A DNA stretch of 9,491 nt, from NCBI GenBank assembly GCA_016934125.1, contig JAFGTL010000671.1, positions 1 through 9,491 of the forward strand, written 5' to 3'. This DNA comes from Candidatus Hydrogenedentota bacterium (lineage in GTDB: Bacteria; Hydrogenedentota; Hydrogenedentia; Hydrogenedentales; SLHB01). The position numbers and the translations under genes are program-made. The notes beneath the pieces are model-generated. The model searched no databases. It was not told where the DNA came from and saw only the letters and a list, made by a program, of their open reading frames with translations. Positions 1-6,358 of this stretch are shown here, in pieces; within the stretch, counting starts at the first letter, position 1; each line of letters starts with the position of its first letter.

Positions 1-180
1 ACTGGACGACGCTCGACGTCTAATCTGCAGAAAACCACCCATACTGACTGCTTGAGACACGAAAACCCACTTTTATGACGCAGGCCCATCCCCCCTGACC
101 ACTGGACTGCGCCCCCATCTTCGGGCAAGACAATGGGTTAGCTCGCGGGGGGGGTAAACAACGCTGCGCTACATAATAGA

Positions 181-200
181 AGGGGTTTTAAGGAAGCCCC
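181..200 (-). terminator. Possible intrinsic terminator of the kinase-FGE gene
   Basis: Read on the minus strand, a GGGG arm and a CCCC arm (outer pairs 182-185 with 197-200) enclose a short A/T stem with one mismatch. The sequence continues into TTCTATTAT, which is T-rich. The hairpin lies about 85 bases past the stop codon at 284. The stem is short and the T-run is interrupted, so this is a candidate only. Confidence 0.35.
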
Positions 201-257
201 ATTCTCCCCCGGCCTGGTGAGAGGTCTTGCGGCGGGATTGACTGTGATTGCCCTCGT

Positions 258-272
258 CCCCGGCCGCCGGGG
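258..272 (-). terminator. GC hairpin just after the kinase-FGE stop
   Basis: CCCCGG at 258-263 and CCGGGG at 267-272 are perfectly complementary with a 3-base loop. The hairpin starts about 11 bases downstream of the minus-strand stop codon at 284-286. No T-tract follows, so it could be a 3'-end stabilising stem or a Rho-type pause site, and not a classical terminator. Confidence 0.35.
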
Positions 273-283
273 CCTGTGTGGCG

Positions 284-2338
284 TCACGGATCTTTGCAGA
301 GGCGGAGGCCGTGGGTGCGGCTGCGGAGGGCGGGATCGCTGGCGTCGCGGTTGGCCGAGCGGCACAGGGCGGGCGCGTTATACCAACTGCCGCCGCGGAA
401 CACGCGTTTGGTGCCGCGGTCTGGCCCGAAGCGATCGGCCACGGGCGTGTCGGGGTAGGGGTCATACCAATCCTGGCACCATTCGGCGACGTTGCCGTGC
501 ATGTCGAACAGGCCCCAGGCGTTCGGGGCGAAACTGCCGACGGGCAGCGTGGCGTTGCGCTGGAGGCCGGGGGCGCCCCCGGGGTAGACGAAGGATCCGT
601 CGTAGTTGGCCTCGTCGGTGGAGGGGATCGGGCCGAAATGGAACGCGGTGCCGGTGCCGGCGCGGCAGGCGTACTCCCATTCGGCTTCGGTGGGCAGCCG
701 GAACCGCTCGTCGTGAGCCTCGTTGAGCCGGCGGAGATAGGCGTCGCAGTCGTCCCAGGACACCGTCTCGACGGGCAGGTCGTCGCCGGTGAACTTGGCC
801 GGCACCGCGCCCATGACGGCGGCCCACTCGGCCTGGCTCACTTCGTAGCGGCCGAGCCAGAAGCCGCGGTTGATGGCCACGGTGTGGAGGGTTTCATCGT
901 CTTCGCGTTCGGGTTCGTCGGCGGGGCTGCCCATGTCGAAGGTGCCGGGGGGGATCCACACGAACTCGATGCCGGCGAAGATCTGCACCTGCCCCGGGGC
1001 GAACTGGGCGGCGGCGGGCGGAGGCGCGGCGGGCTTGACGGGAAGCCGCGGGGCCACGGAGGCGGCCGGATCGGGCGTGACGGGCCGCGGCGCGGGCGTG
1101 GACGGGCGGAGGGGCGCGTTCCTGGGCGCCGGCGGCTCCGATTCGCGGGCGATGTAGTGCGAGGTGGCCCAGGCCAGGGCGATGACGACGAGTCCGACGG
1201 CGGCGATGACGAGGGAGAGATCGCGCCGGGCGGTGACGGCGCGGTTCAGGGCGTGGCGCAGGGCGCGGGCCGACGCGGGCCGGCGTGCGGGCTCGGGTTC
1301 GAGGCAGGCCATGACGGCCGCATCGAGCCCCTTGGGTACGCCGTCGGCAAGCCGTGACGGGGCCTGGCGCGGGCGGCCCGGGGGCTCTCCGGTGAGCATG
1401 AGGTAGAGGAGCGCGCCTAGGGAATAGAGATCGGCGCGTTCGTCGGGTTCCTGGAGGTGGACGCTCTGCTCGGGGGCGCGGTAGCCGGTGGTGCCGAAGG
1501 CTTCGCTCGACTTGGCCAAATGCCCGGTGGTCATGAGGGCGGCCAGGCCGAAATCGAGCACTTTGACGGCGCCGTCGGCCTGCACGAGGACGTTCTCCGG
1601 CTTGAGATTGCCGTGGACCGTGTGTTCATGGGCGTGTTCGAGGGCCTCACACACCCGGCACGCGATGTCGACGGCCTCGCGCGGGGGCAGGGGGCCGCCC
1701 CGTTCGCTGAGGAATCGGCGGAGGGGCTGGCCGGACACGTGTTCCATGGTGAAATACTCGAATCCGCGTTCCTCGTCCTGGCCGGCCTCGTTGACTTTGA
1801 CGATCCCGTCATGTTTCAGCCGCTGCACCGCCTCGATGCCGGCCCGGAACCGCTCGCGGGCGGTGTGCGTGGCGACGAGCGAGGGCGCCATGGCCTTGAG
1901 CGCCTTGTGGGCGCCGTCGTGCTCGCGATCGGCCACGTCGTACACGCAGCCGGACGGGCCGAAGCCGATCAGCTCGACGACTTCGAACCGGCCCGCGACA
2001 ACGTCGCCGGGTTCGAGCAGGAGGGCGTCGAGTTCGTCGAGGAGTTCCCGGGGCGGCTCGAGGCCGGGCTCGATGAGGCGCGTGAGCCGGCTTGGGGCCG
2101 CGGGCCGGGAGGCCGCGGGTTCTGCGGGCGGGGGATCGGGGGCCGTTTGATCGGGGGCCGGGGCAGCGCTGGCGCGTGTCGGGACGAACTCCTGGCCGCA
2201 GTGTTTGCAGCGGCCGGCACGGCCTTCGTGGTGCATGCGGATGCGAAGCAGGTGGCCGCAGTGGGGGCAGACAAAGGGGAAGCGCGGCTCATTGTCTGCC
2301 GCGCGCACCCGGCCGGCCTCCGGCGGATCGTTAACCAC
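284..2338 (-). CDS. Zinc-ribbon / Ser-Thr kinase-like (probable pseudokinase) / TM / FGE-sulfatase-like fusion protein
   Basis: The 684-residue protein has four parts. A zinc ribbon has cysteines at 24, 27, 44 and 47 (CPHCGH and CKHCGQ). A Hanks-type kinase fold spans about 115-370: glycine loop GFGPSG at 125-130, beta3 Lys148, alphaC Glu169, DFG at 262-264, APE at 288-290 and the ADLYSLG segment at 302-308. One hydrophobic helix spans about 374-391, and a Pro/Ala linker (400-445) leads to an FGE/SUMF1-like domain (about 452-682) with WIPPGTFDMG, the VSWDDC segment and RGGSW. The catalytic loop reads HGNLKPEN at 242-249 in place of HRDLKPEN, so the catalytic Asp is Asn; this suggests weak or no phosphotransfer. 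The FGE-like domain keeps only the second of the two catalytic cysteines of true FGE (Cys659; Asn654 at the other position), so formylglycine formation is unlikely and a binding or sensor role is more plausible. The single TM helix would separate a cytoplasmic kinase fold from an exported FGE-like domain. The start is GTG, supported by GGGGAGG 8 bases upstream (2347-2353). Confidence 0.93.
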   Translation of the reverse strand: MVNDPPEAGRVRAADNEPRFPFVCPHCGHLLRIRMHHEGRAGRCKHCGQEFVPTRASAAPAPDQTAPDPPPAEPAASRPAAPSRLTRLIEPGLEPPRELLDELDALLLEPGDVVAGRFEVVELIGFGPSGCVYDVADREHDGAHKALKAMAPSLVATHTARERFRAGIEAVQRLKHDGIVKVNEAGQDEERGFEYFTMEHVSGQPLRRFLSERGGPLPPREAVDIACRVCEALEHAHEHTVHGNLKPENVLVQADGAVKVLDFGLAALMTTGHLAKSSEAFGTTGYRAPEQSVHLQEPDERADLYSLGALLYLMLTGEPPGRPRQAPSRLADGVPKGLDAAVMACLEPEPARRPASARALRHALNRAVTARRDLSLVIAAVGLVVIALAWATSHYIARESEPPAPRNAPLRPSTPAPRPVTPDPAASVAPRLPVKPAAPPPAAAQFAPGQVQIFAGIEFVWIPPGTFDMGSPADEPEREDDETLHTVAINRGFWLGRYEVSQAEWAAVMGAVPAKFTGDDLPVETVSWDDCDAYLRRLNEAHDERFRLPTEAEWEYACRAGTGTAFHFGPIPSTDEANYDGSFVYPGGAPGLQRNATLPVGSFAPNAWGLFDMHGNVAEWCQDWYDPYPDTPVADRFGPDRGTKRVFRGGSWYNAPALCRSANRDASDPALRSRTHGLRLCKDP

Positions 2339-2346
2339 AGCGCCGC

Positions 2347-2353
2347 CCTCCCC
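2347..2353 (-). promoter_or_regulatory. Ribosome binding site deciding the GTG start of the kinase-FGE gene
   Basis: The minus strand reads GGGGAGG eight bases before the GTG at 2338-2336. This is a near-consensus Shine-Dalgarno site at good spacing, and it supports GTG over later in-frame ATG codons such as Met35. Confidence 0.7.
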
Positions 2354-2388
2354 GTTCTCGCGAAGACAGAAACCCCTCGCCCAATGCC

Positions 2389-2394
2389 ATTATA
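2389..2394 (-). promoter_or_regulatory. -10 box TATAAT for the kinase-FGE gene
   Basis: The minus strand carries a perfect TATAAT, preceded by CCGG. It sits about 50 bases upstream of the GTG start, giving an expected leader of about 40-45 bases. At 16-18 bases upstream I see only weak -35 candidates such as CAGACT, so the -35 element is not called. Confidence 0.5.
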
Positions 2395-2490
2395 CCGGGC
2401 CGTGTCCGCAAAGTCTGTCCGGATCTGCGCCGTTGCCGAGCCGCGCCGATCAGCCGGATCGCCCCGAGGAGGAACCCACCCCGCTCAGAA

Positions 2491-2499
2491 TGGTATACT
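2491..2499 (+). promoter_or_regulatory. Extended -10 element (TGGTATACT) for the PHP gene
   Basis: TGG followed by TATACT matches an extended -10 (TGnTATAAT) with one mismatch. Transcription would begin near 2506, leaving a short leader of about 27 bases before the ATG at 2533. No clear -35 hexamer is visible 17 bases upstream, which is acceptable for extended -10 promoters. Confidence 0.5.
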
Positions 2500-2532
2500 A
2501 AAGCAAGAGCAGCAACCAACGAGATGGATTGA

Positions 2533-3222
2533 ATGAAAGTAGAACTCCATTCCCACACGGACGTGTTTTCCTCGTGTTCGCGGATTGCGGCACCCGAGTT
2601 GATCGCCATGGCCGAGGCGAGCGGATACGACGCGGTGTTCGTCACGGATCACAATAAAGTCTGGCCAGCGCATGACTTAGCGGCGCTCCGCGAGCACTGC
2701 GAGCGGGTTCGCGTGCTGCCCGGCATCGAGATCGCCCTGCCCGACAACCACGACATCCTCGTGCTCGGCGCCGAGAGCCCGATCTATGAGTCGCTCCACA
2801 CGCCCAGCGAGGTGCTCGCCCAGGCCTGCGCGGACGGCTACCTCACCGTGCTCGCCCATCCGTTCCGCTGGCACGACGCGTTGCCGGAGTATTGCGGCCT
2901 CCTCGATGCCATCGAGGTGTATACGTGCAACCATCCCGAGGATGCGCAGGCGGCCCAGGCCGTCGCGTATGCGGCGCAGCACAACATGGCGCCCGTGTAT
3001 TCCTCGGATGCGCATGGGCTCAACTTCATGAACCGGTTCTGGATCGAGACGGACGAGCCCTTTGACACGCCCCAGGAACTCCGCCGCGCCATCCTCGCCG
3101 GCCGGTATGAGAACCGCAAGCGCCAGACGGACGCCGTCCTGCCCCCGCCGTTCAAGGCCGGGAGCATGGCCGAACTCGCCGAGGAAGATCTGGCCGGCCT
3201 CTACGTCCAGCCCACCCTCTGA
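2533..3222 (+). CDS. PHP-domain metal-dependent phosphoesterase
   Basis: This 229-residue protein is a compact single-domain member of the PHP (polymerase and histidinol phosphatase) family, which hydrolyses phosphoesters at a two- or three-metal centre. Expected metal ligands are present in order: HSH at 6-8 with Asp10, DH at 39-40, Glu66, His109 (LAHPFR), His134, and D-A-H at 159-161. The length fits a stand-alone PHP phosphoesterase; there is no polymerase or histidinol-phosphatase extension and no signal peptide, so it should be cytoplasmic. The ATG has no good Shine-Dalgarno site. Directly before it lies a start-codon/one-codon/stop string (ATG GAT TGA) that abuts the real ATG. It is divergent from the kinase-FGE gene and 145 bases upstream of the secreted-protein gene, which has its own promoter candidate. 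The substrate cannot be read from sequence; nucleotide, sugar-phosphate or cyclic-phosphate esters are all possible. Confidence 0.92.
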   Translation: MKVELHSHTDVFSSCSRIAAPELIAMAEASGYDAVFVTDHNKVWPAHDLAALREHCERVRVLPGIEIALPDNHDILVLGAESPIYESLHTPSEVLAQACADGYLTVLAHPFRWHDALPEYCGLLDAIEVYTCNHPEDAQAAQAVAYAAQHNMAPVYSSDAHGLNFMNRFWIETDEPFDTPQELRRAILAGRYENRKRQTDAVLPPPFKAGSMAELAEEDLAGLYVQPTL

Positions 3223-3300
3223 TCGCCCAGCCTTCCCGCCGGCGGCGCGCCTCAGATCCGCACCTGCGCCTCTCCGGCCGCGTACGACGTCCCCGGCGTG

Positions 3301-3309
3301 TGGTATAAG
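3301..3309 (+). promoter_or_regulatory. Extended -10 element (TGGTATAAG) for the secreted-protein gene
   Basis: TGG followed by TATAAG resembles an extended -10 and shares TGGTATA with the element before the PHP gene. It lies in the non-coding gap after the PHP stop codon, about 59 bases upstream of the ATG at 3368. No convincing -35 is seen. Confidence 0.45.
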
Positions 3310-3353
3310 GGGGGAAACAGGGCCCCGGGCTGCGGTGCGCCGGGAGGACAACC

Positions 3354-3360
3354 GGGAGGA
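3354..3360 (+). promoter_or_regulatory. Ribosome binding site deciding the start at 3368
   Basis: GGGAGGA lies seven bases upstream of the ATG at 3368. It selects this start over in-frame codons upstream, which would run back into the PHP gene, and it places a signal peptide exactly at the N-terminus. Confidence 0.75.
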
Positions 3361-3367
3361 TGGGGAC

Positions 3368-5251
3368 ATGCGAAGAGGCGGGGCGAGACTCATGCTGGTG
3401 GCGGTGGTTTTGGCGGCGGCGGGCGCCGTGGAGGTGGCGTGGGGTGCGGAGGCGATCGATCGCGCGGAACTCGGGCGCAGTGTGAAACTCACCATCCTCG
3501 TCGACAAGGTGATGCAGCCCGAGGCGGGCTGGACTACCGAGGAATGGATGGTGAAGGCCTCCGCGGAGGCGGGGTTCAACGTGTTCTCACCGCGGAAGGG
3601 GCACGACAAGCTGGACGAAGTGCGGGCCGTGACGGGCTGGTGCGAGCAATACGGCATCTACCACATGCCGTGGATGCGGGGCACGTTGACGGCGCCGGAG
3701 GGGCCCCAGGCGGACGGGAAGCGGGTGGTGTGGGCGAACGGCAACGAGCAGCCGTTGTGGAGCCCCAATTCGGACGAGTTCTGGGCGTGGACGCACCAGT
3801 ACATCGTCGAATACGCCCGGATCAGCGCCGAAAACAAGCACCTCATGGGCGTGTTCCTCGATTACGAGAACTACGCGCCGGGCCGGCAGGGCAACCTGTA
3901 TTCCCTCTCCTACGATGACACGATCCTCGGCAAGTTCGCCGAGGCCCAGGGCATCGAGTTGCCCGCCCTCGCCCTGGCCGATCGCAGGCCGTGGCTCACC
4001 GAACAGGGACTCCATGACGCCTTCGAAGCGTTCCAGATCGCCCACTGGCGCGATCGATGCCGCGCCCTACGCGAGGCGGTGGACGCGCACGATCCGACGT
4101 TCCAGTTCTGCATCTATCCGGCGCCGGGCACGCGGTTCATGATCGAGGCGACGTATCCGGAATGGGCTACGGAGCGGGCGCCCATCATCCTGGCAGATCC
4201 GTCGACGTACGGCCGGCCGTCGCGGTTCGCGCGGCAGGAGCGCGCGCTCGCGGCAAACCGGGAACTGCTGATCAAACGGCGGGTGGCGGCCGAGGAGGCG
4301 GGCATTCCGTTTATCTACGCGGGCGGTATCGATCCGGTGGTGAAAGGGGCGGATCCGGAGTTCTCGGGGAAAAACGCCGTGATGATGTCGGAGGTGACGG
4401 ACGGCTACTGGATCTTCTACGAAGGCCCGACATACACGAAGCAGGATCATGCGGAGTACTGGAAGTGGTTCACCTGGGCCAACCGGGCCATCGCGGCGGG
4501 CCGGTTCGACGCGCAGCATGAGGCGCGCGAGACGCCCGAGAACTGGGCGCTCGACGTGTTCGCCGCGCCGGGCCAGGGGCCTGCGCTCGTGCCGCCCGAG
4601 GCCGGCGGCGCGGCCGAGTATCCCCTCGTGCAACTGCGCGGCGACAACCTGCTCGTGGTGGTGGTGCGGGCGGGCGAGGCGGTGGAGATCGGGCTGCAGA
4701 ACCGGCCGGTGGGGCGGTATGAGTCGCCGCTGACGTGGGAAGTGCGGAACGTAGTAGGCGACGAAGTGGCGGCGGGGAGCGTGGCGCACAACGAATCGGG
4801 GAAGGCGGCGTTTACGCCGGCCGAAGACGGGCTCTACGTGATCGCGGTATCGGCGGGGGGGTGCGCCTATAGCGTGACTGGAAGCACGGTGCCGGTGGGG
4901 TTGCACACGGGGGACGGGCTGCGCCTGATCCGGGGCGCGGAGGGACTCTACTTCAGCGTGCCTGAGGGGGTGAAGAAGTTCACCATCCGGGCGCAGGGGG
5001 CGGGCGCGGAGACGGTTCGCGTGAACGTGCGCAATCCGGCGGGCGAACAGGTGGCGACGGGGCAGACGGCGATCAACCGGAGGGACGTGACAATCGAGGT
5101 CGCGGCGGGCGACGCGGCCAGCGGGGTGTGGTCGCTCGAGGTGACGAACGCCGACGAGGGCACGCTCGAAGACAACTGGATCAAGCTTGATGCCCAGTTG
5201 GCGCCGTTGCTGTCGCTGGTGCGGGAACAGGTGTTCCGCGTGACGCGCTGA
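3368..5251 (+). CDS. Secreted protein of unknown function, probable TIM-barrel-like N-part with C-terminal beta domains
   Basis: The 627-residue product begins with a classical signal peptide: MRRGGAR, then a hydrophobic stretch at about 8-20, with probable cleavage near AWGA at 24-27. The mature part (about 35-395) is rich in aromatic residues and has alternating strand-like hydrophobic blocks (KLTILVD, HLMGVFLDYENY at 158-169, FQFCIY, IPFIYAGG) separated by helices, as in glycosidase-like TIM barrels. Candidate acidic active-site residues are Asp165 and Glu167 in the FLDYENY segment. From about 395 on, the sequence becomes Val/Gly/Thr-rich and beta-like, probably one or two sandwich domains of the kind that decorate extracellular carbohydrate-active enzymes. 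I do not recognise the family, so glycoside hydrolase activity is only an inference. The start is fixed by GGGAGGA and the signal peptide; the longer open frame to its left overlaps the PHP gene and is not used. It ends tail-to-tail with the MBL gene. Confidence 0.85.
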   Translation: MRRGGARLMLVAVVLAAAGAVEVAWGAEAIDRAELGRSVKLTILVDKVMQPEAGWTTEEWMVKASAEAGFNVFSPRKGHDKLDEVRAVTGWCEQYGIYHMPWMRGTLTAPEGPQADGKRVVWANGNEQPLWSPNSDEFWAWTHQYIVEYARISAENKHLMGVFLDYENYAPGRQGNLYSLSYDDTILGKFAEAQGIELPALALADRRPWLTEQGLHDAFEAFQIAHWRDRCRALREAVDAHDPTFQFCIYPAPGTRFMIEATYPEWATERAPIILADPSTYGRPSRFARQERALAANRELLIKRRVAAEEAGIPFIYAGGIDPVVKGADPEFSGKNAVMMSEVTDGYWIFYEGPTYTKQDHAEYWKWFTWANRAIAAGRFDAQHEARETPENWALDVFAAPGQGPALVPPEAGGAAEYPLVQLRGDNLLVVVVRAGEAVEIGLQNRPVGRYESPLTWEVRNVVGDEVAAGSVAHNESGKAAFTPAEDGLYVIAVSAGGCAYSVTGSTVPVGLHTGDGLRLIRGAEGLYFSVPEGVKKFTIRAQGAGAETVRVNVRNPAGEQVATGQTAINRRDVTIEVAAGDAASGVWSLEVTNADEGTLEDNWIKLDAQLAPLLSLVREQVFRVTR

Positions 5252-5257
5252 TTGCCG

Positions 5258-5276
5258 GCACAGGCCGCGGCCGTGC
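5258..5276. terminator. Imperfect palindrome between convergent genes (possible bidirectional terminator)
   Basis: GCAC (5258-5261) pairs with GTGC (5273-5276) and GGC (5263-5265) with GCC (5269-5271). A single mismatch lies between the arms and the loop is 3 bases. The palindrome occupies nearly the whole gap between the stop codon ending at 5251 and the opposing stop at 5277-5279. It could fold in both transcripts. No T-tract follows on either side, so termination is inferred from position. Confidence 0.45.
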
Positions 5277-6203
5277 TCAGAAGTCGATGCGCATGCCGTC
5301 GTAGGCGAGCATGATGCCCTTGGCGGCCAACAGGTTGGCGAGATCGGCGTGGGACTCCTCGGAGTAGATGTGGCTGGCGACGATCTTGGCGTTGTGGCGG
5401 AAGAGCCCGGCGTCGCGGAACTGCTGGACGGTGTCTTCGAGCATGGCCACGTTCTGGTGTCCCGACGCGGCCGGATCGATATCGCGCGTGCCGAAAGTGC
5501 CGTCGAACACGGCGATATCGAACTGGAACCGGGACAGGATCTCGAAGGAACCGGGCAGGAAGTAGGCGGAATCGAGGGCGTAGAGCAGGGCCTTGCCGTT
5601 TCGCTGGAAGACGAAGTTGAGGGCGGGCTCGGCGAGGATGGCGTTGGCCGCGTCGATCTGGTGGTTGGCGAGCACGGCGGAGACGCGGGCGGATCCGACG
5701 GCGAAGGCGTCGCCGGGATTGACGGGGAACGGGGGCGGATCGAACTGGCGGGGCCAGTCGGGGCGGACGCGGAAGTTGGCGACGGGGGGATCCCATTCAT
5801 ACTGAGCCGCGAACTGGAGCGCGGCGAGGACGGTGGGGCTGGCATAGACGTTGATGGGCTGGGAGGCCCAGTGGAGGAGGCGGAGCAGGGCGCGGGGCTG
5901 GAAGTGATCCGGGTGGGCGTGGGTGTAGAGAATGTGGCGGATCCATTCCTCGGGCACATCGTGGGCGCGGAGCTGATCGTGGGAGGTGAAGTCGACCACG
6001 ATATCGGGCGCGATGTAGAGGGAGGAGTAGCGGCGGACGTTCTTGCCGCCGAGTTCTTCGATCCGGAGGGCGGCCGATTCGCCGCGCTGGAGGCGATGGG
6101 GGAACTCGGGGCTGTCGTGGCAGTCGGCCGCGCCCGTGCCGAGAAACTGAATGTAGCTGTCGTACCGGCTCGCCGCTCCGTGTTGCTCTTGCTGATCCGC
6201 CAC
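5277..6203 (-). CDS. Metallo-beta-lactamase-fold hydrolase, PhnP-like
   Basis: The 308-residue protein has the MBL-fold metal centre: HAHPDH at 95-100, His181 (ANHQ), Asp211 (LDSAYF) and His278 (ASHIY). The N-terminal FLGTGAADC (20-28) and the layout resemble the PhnP / RNase Z-like branch of the family. PhnP itself cleaves a phosphoribosyl 1,2-cyclic phosphate. Residues past the HxHxDH motif and the lack of other phn genes nearby do not prove that substrate. It has no signal peptide, so it is cytoplasmic. The start is GTG at 6203-6201, not the ATG 42 bases upstream: AGGAGG sits at 6211-6216, seven bases before the GTG, and the extra N-terminal residues of the longer frame are low-complexity. 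A sigma70-like promoter lies 60-90 bases upstream, so it is probably transcribed on its own. It is convergent with the secreted-protein gene. Confidence 0.92.
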   Translation of the reverse strand: MADQQEQHGAASRYDSYIQFLGTGAADCHDSPEFPHRLQRGESAALRIEELGGKNVRRYSSLYIAPDIVVDFTSHDQLRAHDVPEEWIRHILYTHAHPDHFQPRALLRLLHWASQPINVYASPTVLAALQFAAQYEWDPPVANFRVRPDWPRQFDPPPFPVNPGDAFAVGSARVSAVLANHQIDAANAILAEPALNFVFQRNGKALLYALDSAYFLPGSFEILSRFQFDIAVFDGTFGTRDIDPAASGHQNVAMLEDTVQQFRDAGLFRHNAKIVASHIYSEESHADLANLLAAKGIMLAYDGMRIDF

Positions 6204-6210
6204 GCCCGTC

Positions 6211-6216
6211 CCTCCT
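6211..6216 (-). promoter_or_regulatory. Ribosome binding site (AGGAGG) deciding the MBL GTG start
   Basis: This is a perfect AGGAGG on the minus strand with seven bases to the GTG at 6203. The upstream ATG at 6245 has no comparable site. Confidence 0.8.
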
Positions 6217-6265
6217 GCCGCGCCGACGGGCCGCGGCTGAACCATGGCCGGTTCCCAGTCCCAGC

Positions 6266-6294
6266 ACGATAGCCCCGGTGCGCGCCGGTATCAA
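6266..6294 (-). promoter_or_regulatory. Sigma70-type promoter of the MBL gene
   Basis: The minus strand reads TTGATA (6294-6289), a 17-base spacer, then TATCGT (6271-6266). Each hexamer has four of six consensus bases and the spacing is ideal. Transcription would start near 6259, giving a leader of about 55 bases. A 17-bp tandem repeat begins seven bases upstream of the -35 box. Confidence 0.6.
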
Positions 6295-6301
6295 GTTCGA
6301 T

Positions 6302-6358
6302 CCGGCGGGCGTGCCGGGCCGGCGGGCGTGCCGAGCCGGCGGGCGCACTCAGCCGGCG
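6302..6358. repeat. 17-bp tandem direct repeat, 3.4 copies
   Basis: Units are 6302-6318 (CCGGCGGGCGTGCCGGG), 6319-6335 (differs at one base), 6336-6352 (CCGGCGGGCGCACTCAG, diverged in its second half), then a partial CCGGCG. The first unit contains an inverted repeat (CCGGC, 6-base spacer, GCCGG). The array spans the stop codon of the MPE-PHP gene (6349-6351) and ends seven bases upstream of the MBL -35 box. It could be an array of regulator binding sites, a structured 3' end of the upstream transcript, or a slippage-derived repeat. Confidence 0.75.

Larger units (their letters stand above)
1..283. other. Left-edge non-coding stretch
   Basis: I see no convincing gene here. The first 200 bases look less GC-rich than the rest of the window and have poly-purine and poly-pyrimidine runs instead of a codon-periodic GC pattern. 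Forward reading frames entering from the left edge hit stops within about 80 bases (a TAA near 21-23, a TGA near 76-78), so at most the last few codons of a rightward gene could lie here, and none of them is recognisable. The stretch contains two hairpins described separately and is best read as the 3' flank of the leftward kinase-FGE gene. Confidence 0.5.
2339..2532. other. Divergent intergenic region between kinase-FGE and PHP genes
   Basis: This 194-base region separates two outward-facing genes. It carries a TATAAT on the minus strand (2389-2394) and a TGGTATACT on the plus strand (2491-2499), about 100 bases apart. It is visibly richer in A+T near both gene starts than the flanking coding DNA, as expected for a divergent promoter region. 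I see no strong inverted repeat that would mark a shared operator. Confidence 0.6.

Noticed and set aside
1..283. tRNA, small RNA or CRISPR repeat at the left edge
   Set aside because: I found no cloverleaf, no CCA end, and no regularly spaced repeats; the only structures are two short hairpins.
379..387. TTATACCAA, the complement of TTGGTATAA, as another -10 element
   Set aside because: It lies inside the kinase-FGE gene where TGG TAT AAC encodes Trp-Tyr-Asn of the conserved GGSW region, so it is explained by coding.
248..1357. 369-residue plus-strand open frame antisense to the kinase-FGE gene
   Set aside because: The Gly/Arg/Val-rich product has no motif, and the opposite strand encodes clear FGE and kinase motifs.
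1457..2536. 359-residue plus-strand open frame antisense to the kinase domain
   Set aside because: It mirrors the kinase and zinc-ribbon codons, has no ribosome binding site or motif, and runs across the divergent promoter region.
3062..3367. Upstream extension of the secreted-protein frame
   Set aside because: It overlaps the PHP gene in another frame and would hide the signal peptide; the ATG at 3368 has a good ribosome binding site.
6204..6245. ATG at 6245 as the MBL start
   Set aside because: It has no Shine-Dalgarno site, while the GTG at 6203 has AGGAGG at seven bases. The additional residues are low-complexity.
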